Positions 52,515-61,200 of a stretch of DNA of 64,000 bases are shown here, piece after piece. Below the pieces are notes generated by a model. It did not search any database. It was not told the DNA's origin and saw nothing but the letters and a program-made list of their open reading frames with translations. The stretch is from Antrihabitans stalactiti (GTDB lineage: Bacteria; Actinomycetota; Actinomycetes; Mycobacteriales; Mycobacteriaceae), in the NCBI RefSeq assembly GCF_012932915.1, contig NZ_VCQU01000004.1:434001-498000 (forward strand), given 5' to 3'. The stretch's first letter is position 1; every line of letters begins with the position of its first letter. The translations under genes were made by a program, and so were the position numbers.

Positions 52515-52539
52515 TACCTGCGTCACACTTACGCGGGTA
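52515..52539. promoter_or_regulatory. Candidate operator between the GMC and QsdR-like genes
   Basis: TACCTGCGT and ACGCGGGTA form an inverted repeat with 9-base arms, one mismatch and a 7-base spacer. It lies 11 bases upstream of the GMC start and 41 bases upstream of the TetR start. This is where a TetR protein would be expected to control both divergent genes. I did not find a convincing copy upstream of the acyl-CoA ligase-lactonase operon. Confidence 0.6.
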
Positions 52540-52580
52540 GTGCCAATAAATACACCGTCGATTGCTCGTATCATTTCCCC

Positions 52581-53180
52581 ATGACAACGACCGCGGGAGC
52601 GCTCACCCCTCGCCCTCCTGGGCGGCCCGCGTCGGCCAGCAAGGCAGAGGTCCTTGCAGTCGCGACGAAGCTCTTCCTGCAGGGTGAGCGCCTCGACGTG
52701 CAGGCGATTGCAACGGAATTGGGCGTCAGTCGCGCGACGATCTATCGCTGGTACGGGTCTCGCGAAGGTCTGCTCGGCACCGTGCTCGCGAGCGAATTCG
52801 AGCGCAGAATCGAGTCCGCCGATGCTGCTTGCGATGCTCGCGGAGCAACCCGCCTTCTGATCGTCATCGAGCGCGTCGTCCGCGAGATCGCCGAACACCA
52901 TGCGATGCAACGCTATTTCGAAAACGAGCCGACCTCAGCCTTCCGGATTCTCACGTCGAGCGGCGGCATCGTCCAGCCACGCGCGGTCTCGACAATCGAG
53001 AAGTTGCTCGATCGCGTCATCGACGAAGACGGCTACCGCCCCTCGATCGAGCGCTCGACCCTGGCGTACACACTGGTGCGATTGGGCGAAGCGTTCCTCT
53101 ACAACGACGCCGCCGCGGGGTTGCGCGGCGACATCGACCGGGCGGCGGAAGTACTCGTCGCCCTACTGCGAACCGACTGA
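52581..53180 (+). CDS. qsdR: TetR-family regulator, QsdR-like
   Basis: A 199-residue repressor. The helix-turn-helix is VQAIATELGVSRATIYRWYGSREGLLG. The C-terminal domain (RYFENEPTSAFRILTSSGG, YTLVRLGEAFLYNDAAAG) resembles the QsdR group. In Rhodococcus erythropolis QsdR controls the lactonase QsdA and acyl-CoA ligase QsdC; the QsdA- and QsdC-like genes lie immediately beside it here, with the gene ends convergent 5 bases apart. The symbol is given by this context and overall resemblance. Confidence 0.78.
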   Translation: MTTTAGALTPRPPGRPASASKAEVLAVATKLFLQGERLDVQAIATELGVSRATIYRWYGSREGLLGTVLASEFERRIESADAACDARGATRLLIVIERVVREIAEHHAMQRYFENEPTSAFRILTSSGGIVQPRAVSTIEKLLDRVIDEDGYRPSIERSTLAYTLVRLGEAFLYNDAAAGLRGDIDRAAEVLVALLRTD

Positions 53181-53185
53181 CGGCC

Positions 53186-54142
53186 TCAGCCTTCGAACCA
53201 CCGCCGCGGGTTTCCAACCAACATCGCCTCGATATCGGCGTCGCTGACACCGCGCTCCAGCAATGTAGGCACGACATCGCGCAGCACGTGGAAGTACGTC
53301 CAGTTCGGTAGCAGCGCAAGCATTTCCGGCGCCGCCCAGTCGATGTGGCAGGACGCGTCCTGCGACAGCACCATGCTGGCCGCGTACCCGCGACGGCACA
53401 TCTCGACCACGATGTCGATGCGTTGCTCGAACGGCAGGATGATGTCGATACCGAAGCGGTCCATGCCGAGCAGGTAACCGGCCTCGGCCAACTCCGCGAG
53501 GTGATCGGCGTCGGTACTGTCGCCGGAATGCGCCAGTTGAACGCGCGACGAATCGACGCCTTCGCTCTCCAGCACCCGCCGAACCTCGAGACCCGTCTTC
53601 GACCCTGGGTGCGTGTGGACCATGATCGGCGTGCCCGTCTCGCGGTTGGTCTGCGCAACCGCCCGCATCACCCGCTCCACACCTGCGGTCAGACCTTTGT
53701 CGTCGATCGCGCATTTGAGCAAAGCCGCCTTGACACCGGTGCCCTGGATGCCTTCGCGAATGTCGCGAACGAACAGCCCCGTCATCGGGTCGGGATCGCC
53801 CAACCGATATTCGAAGTAGTGCGGCGCATCGGTGTAGGTGTAGATCCCGGTCGCGACGAGAATGTTGAGCTCCGGGACCTGATCGGCGATCCCTTTGATA
53901 CGCGGCAGGTATCGGCCGAGCCCATCGACGGTGGGATCGACGATCGTGCTGATGCCGGTCGCGGCGAGGGCGTGCAAACGCTCGACCGCATCCGCGACCC
54001 TCGCTTGCTCGTCCCAGTCCGTATTCCAGTTCGCTTGACTGTCCGGAGTCAGCACGAACACGTGCTCGTGCATCAGCGTCTTACCCAGGGTGTCCGTGGC
54101 CACCGGGCCACGGACCGTCTCGACTGTTGACGTCGTTGTCAT
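53186..54142 (-). CDS. qsdA: Phosphotriesterase-family lactonase, QsdA-like
   Basis: A 318-residue amidohydrolase-fold enzyme of the phosphotriesterase-like lactonase group, close to the R. erythropolis QsdA size. All binuclear metal ligands are visible: His25 and His27 in LMHEH, the carboxylated Lys143 in ALLKCAID, His176 in VHTHPG, His205 in LAHSGDS and Asp262 in SQDASCH. QsdA opens acyl-homoserine lactones and gamma-lactones, giving quorum quenching and growth on lactones. The start ATG at 54142 begins MTTTSTVETVRGPV. It follows the acyl-CoA ligase by 10 bases. Substrate range is inferred from the family and context. Confidence 0.87.
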   Translation of the reverse strand: MTTTSTVETVRGPVATDTLGKTLMHEHVFVLTPDSQANWNTDWDEQARVADAVERLHALAATGISTIVDPTVDGLGRYLPRIKGIADQVPELNILVATGIYTYTDAPHYFEYRLGDPDPMTGLFVRDIREGIQGTGVKAALLKCAIDDKGLTAGVERVMRAVAQTNRETGTPIMVHTHPGSKTGLEVRRVLESEGVDSSRVQLAHSGDSTDADHLAELAEAGYLLGMDRFGIDIILPFEQRIDIVVEMCRRGYAASMVLSQDASCHIDWAAPEMLALLPNWTYFHVLRDVVPTLLERGVSDADIEAMLVGNPRRWFEG

Positions 54143-54152
54143 TGTGGGAATC

Positions 54153-55790
54153 TCAGCCGAGGTTGATGACGTCGAGTTCGCCTTCTGCGTACTTCGCTCG
54201 CAGCACCTTCTTGTCGAACTTGCCGACGCTGGTCTTCGGTACCTCACCGATGAACGACCAGCGCTCCGGCAGCTGCCATTTCGCAACCTTGTCAGCGAGG
54301 AACTCGCGCAGCGCCTCGGCGTCGACGTCGGCGCCCTCGCGGAGCACCGCTGCGACCAGCGGCCGCTCGTCCCACTTCTCGTCGGGAACGCCGAAAACCG
54401 CGGCTTCCGCGATCGCGGGATGTGCCATGACCGCATTCTCGAGGTCGACGGACGAAATCCACTCGCCACCGGATTTGATGACGTCCTTGGAACGGTCGAC
54501 CAGCGTCAGGAACCCGTTCGGCGAGATCTTGCCGACGTCACCCGTCTTCAACCAACCGTCGTGGAACTTGCCGGGATCGATGTCGGATCCATCCGGTGAG
54601 TAGTACGAACCGGTGATCCACGGTCCGCGAACCTCCAACTCGCCCAACGTCTCTCCGTCGTTCGGCGCCACGGAGCCGTCGTCGGCGATCAACCGCGCTT
54701 GCACACTGGCAGGGAAGCGGCCCTGCGTGATGCGGTACTCCCACGCCTGCTCGTCGGTCACGTGCGCGGGCGGGTGCGCGACGCTGCCGAGCGGCGACGT
54801 TTCTGTCATGCCCCACGCATGCAGGATGCGCACGCCGTGCTTCTCCTGGAATGCCTTCATCATCGACGGCGGCACAGCGGAACCACCCACGATGACGTCG
54901 CGCAGGTGTGTGATGTCCTGCGGCTTCGCCTCGAGCGCGGCAAGAACGCCGGTCCAGATCGTGGGCACCGCGCCTGCGAACGTCGGCTTCTCGGTCGCCA
55001 TCATCTGCAGCAACGGGTCCGGCTGCAGGAAGCGGTCCGGCATCAGCAGGTCCGCACCGGCCATCAGCGCCGCGTACGGCAGACCCCACGCGTTCGCATG
55101 GAACATCGGAACGATCGCCAGGATGTTGTCCTGGCTGTTGAGGCCCATCGCCATCGGTGAGCACACCTGCATCGCATGCAGCCAGCACGAGCGGTGCGAG
55201 TACACGACACCCTTCGGGTCACCCGTCGTCCCCGACGTGTAACACATTGCGGCGGCTGACTTTTCGTCGATCACCGGGAAGTCGAACGAGTCGGACTGCG
55301 AGGCGAGCAGTTCGTCGTAGGAATGCACGGTCACGCCGGCGGGCGCTTCGAGCGCCGACGCATCGCCGTTGGCGACGATCACGTGCTGGACGGTCTTCAA
55401 CGACGGCAGGTATTTGCCGAACAGCGGGATCAAGGTGGCATCGACGACGACAACCTTGTCCTCCGCATGGTTGGCCACGAAGATCAACTGCTCCGGGAAC
55501 AGCCGGATGTTGAGCGCATGCAGCACCGCACCCATCGCGGGGACCGCGTTGTACGCGACGAGATGCTCGTTGTTGTTCCACATGAACGTCGCGACGCGGT
55601 CGCCTTCGCCGATGCCGAAGCCGCGCAAGGCATTTGCGAGCTGCGCGGCCTGGCGGCCGAGTTCCCCGTAGGTCAGGACCCGAGTACCGGCACCCGTCCA
55701 GGTCGCGACCTTGGCTTCGGATTGGAAGGTGCTCGCGTACCGGAGCAACGTCGCCAATGACAGCGGCTCGTCCTGCATGGTGCTCAACAT
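54153..55790 (-). CDS. qsdC: Fatty acid-CoA ligase, QsdC-like
   Basis: A 545-residue adenylate-forming ligase. Motifs: YTSGTTGDPKGVVYSHRS (P-loop), HAWGMTETSP, GWLKTGDVGKISPNG with the hinge region VDRSKDVIKSGGEWISS, and the catalytic lysine in TSVGKFDKK. It activates medium- or long-chain acids to CoA thioesters. It is first in the operon with the lactonase, matching the function of QsdC, which activates acids freed by lactone opening. AGGAG lies 11 bases before the ATG; the ATG at 55778 is an alternative. Confidence 0.88.
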   Translation of the reverse strand: MLSTMQDEPLSLATLLRYASTFQSEAKVATWTGAGTRVLTYGELGRQAAQLANALRGFGIGEGDRVATFMWNNNEHLVAYNAVPAMGAVLHALNIRLFPEQLIFVANHAEDKVVVVDATLIPLFGKYLPSLKTVQHVIVANGDASALEAPAGVTVHSYDELLASQSDSFDFPVIDEKSAAAMCYTSGTTGDPKGVVYSHRSCWLHAMQVCSPMAMGLNSQDNILAIVPMFHANAWGLPYAALMAGADLLMPDRFLQPDPLLQMMATEKPTFAGAVPTIWTGVLAALEAKPQDITHLRDVIVGGSAVPPSMMKAFQEKHGVRILHAWGMTETSPLGSVAHPPAHVTDEQAWEYRITQGRFPASVQARLIADDGSVAPNDGETLGELEVRGPWITGSYYSPDGSDIDPGKFHDGWLKTGDVGKISPNGFLTLVDRSKDVIKSGGEWISSVDLENAVMAHPAIAEAAVFGVPDEKWDERPLVAAVLREGADVDAEALREFLADKVAKWQLPERWSFIGEVPKTSVGKFDKKVLRAKYAEGELDVINLG

Positions 55791-55907
55791 GTTCGGCGTT
55801 TCTCCTCTGTAGCGGTCATGCGGCCGGGATCAAGACTATTGCCAGGATCACATCGGCGGCAATGGTACGTTCCGCCCTGACTGTTTCAAATAGGAATGTG
55901 AGAAACC

Positions 55908-56831
55908 GTGCCACTCGACCCGAGCTACCGGCCCATTCTCGACACACTCGAGGCCAGCGGCGTCCTTCCGTTGAGCCAATGGACAGCGCCCCAGGCGCGC
56001 GAGGTCTATCGGCAGGTCTCCTTCGGCCGGCGCGGTCCGGATTTCATCGCTGAACAGGTCGACAAGGTCGAAAATCGTGTGGTGCCAGGTCCGGGCGGTG
56101 ACATCCCGGTCCGGGTGTACACGCCCGCCGACGATCGCGGCCGCGTCCTCACCTTTGTCCACGGCGGCGGCTGGGTAATCGGCGACATCGACACCCACGA
56201 TCCACAGTGCAGGCGCATCGCGAATGCGGTCGGCGCGGTGGTTGTCTCGGTCGACTATCGACGCGCGCCGGAACATCCGTATCCGGCGCCGCTCGACGAC
56301 GTCATGGCCGCACTGGCCTGGACCGCCGCCAACTATCCCGACCGGCCGCTGGTGGTCGGTGGTGACAGTGCCGGCGGAAACCTCTCAGCCGCAGCGGCTT
56401 TGCGAGCCCGCGACGAAGGTCCAGTGCTCGCCGCCCAGCTGCTGATCTATCCGGCAGTCGATCCCAGTTCCTCCATGCCATCGGTCGTGGCGAACGGCAG
56501 CGGCTACTTCCTGACCGGCGAAGACCTCGTGTGGTTCATCGACCAGTACCTGCCGGACCCGAGCATGCGCACCGAGCCGACTGCGGACCTCATCAACGCC
56601 GACCTCGCGGGTCTGCCGCCGACGGTGATAGCTACGGCCGAATTCGACCCCCTGCGCGACGAAGGTGACGCCTACGCCAATCGACTCCGGGAGTGCGGCG
56701 TCGAGGTCCGGCACTTTCCTGGACCAGGACAGATCCACGGATTCTTCGCCTTCGCCCCTGGCGTTCCCTCCGCGGCCGCGCTACGCGAAGACATGCTTGC
56801 CGCACTCTCGGACCTGCTCGACCCCTCGTGA
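55908..56831 (+). CDS. HSL-family esterase/lipase
   Basis: A 307-residue alpha/beta-hydrolase of the hormone-sensitive lipase family. The oxyanion motif HGGGW is at 85-89, the nucleophile Ser154 in GGDSAGGN, the acid in EFDPLRDEG and the histidine in QIHGFF. Cytoplasmic. It starts with GTG and is divergent from the acyl-CoA ligase gene (117 bases between, with short inverted repeats GTTTC/GAAAC and ATTGCC/GGCAAT of unknown meaning). Its last codons lie inside the family A palindrome. Confidence 0.9.
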   Translation: MPLDPSYRPILDTLEASGVLPLSQWTAPQAREVYRQVSFGRRGPDFIAEQVDKVENRVVPGPGGDIPVRVYTPADDRGRVLTFVHGGGWVIGDIDTHDPQCRRIANAVGAVVVSVDYRRAPEHPYPAPLDDVMAALAWTAANYPDRPLVVGGDSAGGNLSAAAALRARDEGPVLAAQLLIYPAVDPSSSMPSVVANGSGYFLTGEDLVWFIDQYLPDPSMRTEPTADLINADLAGLPPTVIATAEFDPLRDEGDAYANRLRECGVEVRHFPGPGQIHGFFAFAPGVPSAAALREDMLAALSDLLDPS

Positions 56832-56872
56832 GTCTTTTAGGAGTCCAGGGACTCCTAAAAGACTCACGAGGG
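56823..56872. repeat. Palindrome family A, copy 3
   Basis: Perfect 24-base arms around AG, identical over all 50 bases to copy 2 at 16526. Unlike the other copies it lies between two genes on the same strand: the esterase stop codon is inside the left arm, and the next gene starts 22 bases after the right arm. Confidence 0.92.
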
Positions 56873-56894
56873 TTGGGCTGAGTAGCCTGGGCGA

Positions 56895-57533
56895 GTGAGT
56901 GAGGCGGAGAGTTTTCGGAGCTACGGTGGCGTGCCTGTTGCCCATCGTCGCGACGAACGACGGGCCCGCTTCATCGAAGCAGCACTGACCGTTTTCGCAG
57001 CCCAGGGCTATGCGCACAGCACGGTCGCCGATGTCTGCGCAGCTGCTGGACTCTCGAAGCGGCAGTTCTACGAGCAGTTCGCCAACGCCGAGGAATTGTT
57101 GCTCGCCACCTACGACAAGATTCAGGCCGACGCCCGAGCGACCGTGCAGCAGGCGCTGGCGGAGCTGCAGACCGAAGACATCCGACAGGTCGTCGCGACG
57201 GCGATCACCGCATTCCTGACCTATATCGAATCGGACAGCCGCCGGGCGCGGGTTTCGTTCGTGGAGATCGTCGGCGTGAGCGAGCGGGTCGAACAACATC
57301 GTCTCGACGACCGCAAGCATTGGTCGTTGCTGATCAAGGTTGCCGCGGAGGCCACGATCGGTCCGAATGCGGAGCCGCCGAGCGGATACTCGCTGACCGC
57401 AACAGCGTTCATCGGCTCGCTGTACGCCGTCGTCCACGAGTGGAGTCTCACCGAACCGCGCCCACCGGTTGCCGACCTCGTCGAGCTTCTGACCAGAGTC
57501 CTGATTGCCCTCATTGCACCTACTGCGGGCTAG
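56895..57533 (+). CDS. TetR-family regulator
   Basis: A 212-residue regulator. The helix-turn-helix is STVADVCAAAGLSKRQFYEQFANAEELLL; the C-terminal ligand domain contains FVEIVGVSERVEQHR and a Trp-rich WSLTEPRPP segment. It starts with GTG. The PucR-type regulator begins 25 bases later on the same strand, so the two are probably co-transcribed. Targets are unknown; the esterase upstream and the secreted lipase nearby are candidates. Confidence 0.87.
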   Translation: MSEAESFRSYGGVPVAHRRDERRARFIEAALTVFAAQGYAHSTVADVCAAAGLSKRQFYEQFANAEELLLATYDKIQADARATVQQALAELQTEDIRQVVATAITAFLTYIESDSRRARVSFVEIVGVSERVEQHRLDDRKHWSLLIKVAAEATIGPNAEPPSGYSLTATAFIGSLYAVVHEWSLTEPRPPVADLVELLTRVLIALIAPTAG

Positions 57534-57558
57534 CATGCGAGCCATGGAGGACCGGCCG

Positions 57559-58731
57559 ATGACGCCCGCTCCGTTTGTGGCGACGGCAAGTCGGGTGCTG
57601 CTCGAGGAAATCGACAACCTCACGGACGAGATTGCCCGTGAGGTTGTACGGCGTGAACCCGCCTACGGCAACTTGAGCCCTGCTGCGCAACAAGACATTC
57701 GAAATGTCAGCCGGGACAATATGATCGCCATCCTCGGCGCGCTGAGCGGCGAACCCGCGTCCGGCGACGCAATCGCGCGTGCCACGGGAAAGCTGCGCGC
57801 CGAACAAGGTGTGCCGCTGCCAGCGGTGTTGCGTGCGTTCCGCATCGGGACGACCGTCGTCTGGGATCGGCTCATACTCGCAGCCGACAACCCCGCAGAC
57901 AGCCGCGATCTACTGCTGACGGCGTCGGACATCTGGAACGTTGTCGACGACTTCTCCCAGGGCATCACTGCTGCATATCAGGAAACGACGACGGAACAGA
58001 TGCGCCGCGACGCGCATGCCCGCGACGCGGCATTGGACGTTCTGCTGTCCGGACGCATCGTCGATGGCCCGGAGCTGTGGGAAAGCGCGAACGTCCTGCG
58101 GCTTCCGCACCATGCAACCTATTGCGTCGTCGTAGCCATGTCGGGAACGCCTGCAGGAGAGACTCTTCCCGGCGTCAGTGACAGCCTCGCGACGGTGGGG
58201 GTGCGGTCGGCGTGGCGCGTCGAGCTGGACAGTCAGGTCGGCGTCGTCGCACTCACTCCGCGGTTCGACGTTGAGCGCCTCGCGGCGTGCGCAGCCGAAC
58301 GGACGTTGGGCCGAGTCGGCGTTAGCGTGCCCTACGACAACCTGGAAGAAACGGCGGCAGCGCGTCGCCAAGCGCAATTAGCTTGCGCTGCAGGTAAACC
58401 CGGGAGCCGTGAAGTCGTGCAGTACGACAAAGCGCCTGTCGCGATTCTGCTCGCGGGCGCCCCGGAGGTCTCGGGCAGCCTCATCGCGTCTGTGCTCGGA
58501 CCCATCTTGGCGCTGCCCGAGCACGAACGCGACATTCTGCTCGAGACGATGCGGACCTGGTTCGCCTCCGGCGGCGACCCCTCCGCCACGGCGGCTGCGC
58601 TGTACTGCCATCGCAACACGGTCCGCCAGCGGCTCAATCGAGTCGCTCAGCTGACCGGGCACGATCTCACGTCGCCTACCGCGGCGATCGAGGTCTACCT
58701 AGCCCTCGAGGCCCACCGCATCGCCCCCTGA
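57559..58731 (+). CDS. PucR/CdaR-type transcriptional regulator
   Basis: A 390-residue regulator. The N-terminal RsbRD-like helical domain (about 1-150) is followed by a GGDEF-like central region and the C-terminal PucR helix-turn-helix (LLETMRTWFASGGDPSATAAALYCHRNTVRQRLNRVAQLTG). GGAGG lies 8 bases before the ATG at 57559, which is preferred over the in-frame ATGs at 57535 and 57544. This type often controls lipid or small-molecule catabolism in actinobacteria. The secreted lipase is the convergent neighbour. Confidence 0.87.
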   Translation: MTPAPFVATASRVLLEEIDNLTDEIAREVVRREPAYGNLSPAAQQDIRNVSRDNMIAILGALSGEPASGDAIARATGKLRAEQGVPLPAVLRAFRIGTTVVWDRLILAADNPADSRDLLLTASDIWNVVDDFSQGITAAYQETTTEQMRRDAHARDAALDVLLSGRIVDGPELWESANVLRLPHHATYCVVVAMSGTPAGETLPGVSDSLATVGVRSAWRVELDSQVGVVALTPRFDVERLAACAAERTLGRVGVSVPYDNLEETAAARRQAQLACAAGKPGSREVVQYDKAPVAILLAGAPEVSGSLIASVLGPILALPEHERDILLETMRTWFASGGDPSATAAALYCHRNTVRQRLNRVAQLTGHDLTSPTAAIEVYLALEAHRIAP

Positions 58732-58777
58732 CTCGTGAGTCTTTTTGGAGTCCCTGGACTCCTAAAAGACTCACGAG
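58732..58777. repeat. Palindrome family A, copy 4
   Basis: Twenty-two-base arms around CT with a single mismatch: the left arm reads GTCTTTTTGGAGTC where the other copies read GTCTTTTAGGAGTC. It starts directly after the PucR-type stop and ends 3 bases before the convergent lipase stop. Confidence 0.9.
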
Positions 58778-58780
58778 CGG

Positions 58781-60193
58781 TTAGCGGGCGCCGATGGGGA
58801 GGCCGATGATGGCGGCGAGTGCGTTGCCGAGCACGTCACCCCAACCGGGGAGGAACTCGGGCGCGCCTGCGATGGTCCCGACATCCTTGATGTGGCAACC
58901 AGGTTCGACGGGAACGCCGTTGAGTCGGTCGCGCAGCCACAGCAGCGCACTCGGCGCCATGAGCGGTTCCAACGAGATGTGTTCGCTGAAGTGATCACGG
59001 GTGTAGGTGACGTTGGCTGCCGGATCCTTGCAATATGTGTCGACCAGCGCGTTGACCTGGCCGATCGGGATCAGGTAGTCGGGATTCGCGTTGTACATGT
59101 ACATCGGCACCGTCGGCACGGACTGGCCCATCTTCGTCTTCCCGAGAACCTCCTGCACCTGCGGCTGCGCGACGGGGTCGCCGGGCCCGGTGTAGAGCAT
59201 TTCCAATCGCAAGAAGGGCATCAGTGCCGTTTGGTACGAAACGCACAATGGGTTCTTCGCTGCAAGCAACAGCTGACCGGCCGGATTCAGATTCTTCTGA
59301 AAGAAGTCCGCAAGCTCCGGGTATTCGCGAGAGACGCCGATAGCGGCGGCGAGGATGAGCCCGAACCCGACGTTGCCGTTCGCGAGCCGCAGCACGGCTT
59401 CCAAGTCGGCAGGGATGCCGCCTTCGGAGACACCGACGATGTTCAATTCGGGGGCGTAGCTCGCGTGCAGTTCAGCCGAGTGACCGGTCGCGATCGCGCC
59501 ACCGGAGTACCCCATCAAGCCAACCCGAGTATCGGTTCCCGGCAGTCCCAGCGGTGCGAACTGCTCCGCGGCCCGGATGCCGTCGAGCGTGATGCGTGCG
59601 TGCAACGGTCCGGCGGCGTACGCAGAATTCGGACCTTGGTAGTCCGGGATGATCACGGCATAACCCATGTGCAGGAGCGTCTGCGCATTGAGCAGACCTT
59701 CGAGCATCGGATTCACCGAGCCGGTCAGGTTGCCCGGAATCGACGCCAGCTGAAGCGAATACGACGGCGCGCAGTACTGACCGAGGGAATCCTCTGCGAT
59801 CTGGACCGAGACCAGTTTGCGCGGACCGCCATCTTGCGTTCCGCCGCGAGGCTTGATGACCGTCGCGACCGCAGGCACCGGCTCACCGCGGGTATTGGTC
59901 GACCGATAGGACAACTGCCAGGCATCGACGTTGAGTGGCAGCAGCGAGAAGTTCGCCAGGTTCACCTGCCGCGCGGCGATGATCTCGCCGGGCGCCTTCG
60001 GATCCAGGATGTCCGCCGACGGCAGATAGAAGCCATGGTCGAACTCGGGCGGACTCGGCGGAATCGGGAACGGCAGCGGCGGCTGCACCGGGACCGGATC
60101 GGCATTGGCCGACCCGGCGAAGAGAACGGACGCTACGAGCCCCAGGGAAGTGACCAGCAGTCGGCGTCGTCGCCGCAATCCTGGGCTTGTCAT
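58781..60193 (-). CDS. Secreted lipase (LIP family)
   Basis: A 470-residue exported lipase. A twin-arginine-like basic N-terminus (LRRRRRLLVTSLG) and hydrophobic core end near ANA-DPV, suggesting signal cleavage around residue 32. The nucleophile is in GYSGGAIATGHSAEL, the acid in NPDYLIPIGQ and the histidine in DHFSEHI. Cysteines in YCAPSY, LCVSY, YCKDP and GCHIK could form two disulfides. GGAGGAC precedes the ATG at 60193, so the ATG 12 codons upstream is less likely. This is the mycolata secretory lipase type that releases fatty acids from external lipids. Confidence 0.9.
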   Translation of the reverse strand: MTSPGLRRRRRLLVTSLGLVASVLFAGSANADPVPVQPPLPFPIPPSPPEFDHGFYLPSADILDPKAPGEIIAARQVNLANFSLLPLNVDAWQLSYRSTNTRGEPVPAVATVIKPRGGTQDGGPRKLVSVQIAEDSLGQYCAPSYSLQLASIPGNLTGSVNPMLEGLLNAQTLLHMGYAVIIPDYQGPNSAYAAGPLHARITLDGIRAAEQFAPLGLPGTDTRVGLMGYSGGAIATGHSAELHASYAPELNIVGVSEGGIPADLEAVLRLANGNVGFGLILAAAIGVSREYPELADFFQKNLNPAGQLLLAAKNPLCVSYQTALMPFLRLEMLYTGPGDPVAQPQVQEVLGKTKMGQSVPTVPMYMYNANPDYLIPIGQVNALVDTYCKDPAANVTYTRDHFSEHISLEPLMAPSALLWLRDRLNGVPVEPGCHIKDVGTIAGAPEFLPGWGDVLGNALAAIIGLPIGAR

Positions 60194-60327
60194 CGTTCGT
60201 CCTCCATTGATCGGCGAATTGGCAACCATTCAATAGTGGGCGACATGGTACCGACGGACTATGGGCGAACGCTTTCTCTGTGACGTCGAAAAATGTGCGC
60301 TTGCACACTCGCGAGAGGGTTTCGCAT

Positions 60328-60385
60328 CGAGAGTGCGGTTGTTCATGCCGAATCGGCCAAAATTGCCTGAACAACTGCACTCTCG
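60328..60385. repeat. Long inverted repeat between mtnP and the lipase gene
   Basis: CGAGAGTGCGGTTGTTCA (60328-60345) and TGAACAACTGCACTCTCG (60368-60385) form an 18-base inverted repeat with one mismatch and a 22-base loop. It begins 5 bases after the mtnP stop on the minus strand and ends 134 bases before the lipase start. No U-tract follows, so it may be a 3'-end hairpin or a regulatory site for the lipase gene. The rest of this 197-base gap shows nothing clear. Confidence 0.8.
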
Positions 60386-60390
60386 GCGTA

Positions 60391-61191
60391 TCACGGCAGC
60401 GCTATCGGTAGCTGCACTCCGTCGTGAACCCGGCAGTCGGCGCACGTGTCGTCGCCGGCGACTGCCGCAATCGCCGTCCGGACCAGCGCCTTGAAGGGTC
60501 CGATATTGCGTGCGAATTCGGCGAATACGTCGACGGCGCGCACTCCCCCACCAGCTTCGACGCCGGCATCGAGATCGGTCACCAAGGCGATCGCGGCGTA
60601 ACACATCTCCAATTCCCGAGCCAGGACCGCCTCGGGATGGCCGGTCATGTTCACGAGCTGCCAGCCTTGCGCGGCGAACCACTGGCTCTCCGCGCGAGTG
60701 GAGAATCGAGGACCCTCCACAACGACCATGGTCCCGCCGTCACCCACTCCCTCCTGCACGGCCGCTGCGCGCAACTCGGCGCAATACGGATCGGCGAACG
60801 ACACATGGACACCGCCGCCATCGAAGTACGTCTGCTCGCGGCCGGACGTGCGGTCCACGAGTTGGTCGGGAACCACGACCGCGCCCGGACCGAGTTGCGG
60901 GGTCAGGCTGCCGACCGCGCACGGGCCGAACACGCGGCGCACACCGACGGACCGCAAGGCCCACATGTTCGCTCGATAGGGCACGGTGTGCGGCGAGAAT
61001 TGATGCTGCGCACCGTGTCTGGGCAAGAAGGCGACGGTCCGCTCGCCGACCGTACCGATGGTCACCGGACCGCTCGGCGCGCCGTACGGCGTCTCCACGG
61101 CGACATCGACTGCACCGTCGTCGAAGAAATCGTAGAAACCGCTGCCGCCGATCACGGCCAGCGTCGGACGAGGATACGCGGGAGCTGCCAT
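60391..61191 (-). CDS. mtnP: S-methyl-5'-thioadenosine (or thioinosine) phosphorylase
   Basis: A 266-residue purine nucleoside phosphorylase-II-type enzyme for methionine salvage. The phosphate loop is VIGGSGFYDFFDD, PRHGAQHQFSPHTVPYRANM forms the substrate site and VGSLTPQLGPGAVVVPDQLVDRT follows. The C-terminal site reads NMTGHPEAVLARELEMCYA, then VTDLDAG. Adenosine-specific enzymes usually have MTTxPE, while thioinosine-type relatives have MTGxPE, so the base preference is open. It follows the CGNR regulator by 9 bases. Confidence 0.85.
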   Translation of the reverse strand: MAAPAYPRPTLAVIGGSGFYDFFDDGAVDVAVETPYGAPSGPVTIGTVGERTVAFLPRHGAQHQFSPHTVPYRANMWALRSVGVRRVFGPCAVGSLTPQLGPGAVVVPDQLVDRTSGREQTYFDGGGVHVSFADPYCAELRAAAVQEGVGDGGTMVVVEGPRFSTRAESQWFAAQGWQLVNMTGHPEAVLARELEMCYAAIALVTDLDAGVEAGGGVRAVDVFAEFARNIGPFKALVRTAIAAVAGDDTCADCRVHDGVQLPIALP

Positions 61192-61200
61192 GGAGCCACC

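Noticed and set aside
55791-55907. A copy of the QsdR-like palindrome before the acyl-CoA ligase gene.
   Set aside because: Only short fragments (GGTACGT, ATTGCC/GGCAAT, GTTTC/GAAAC) were seen, none matching the site at 52515 well enough.
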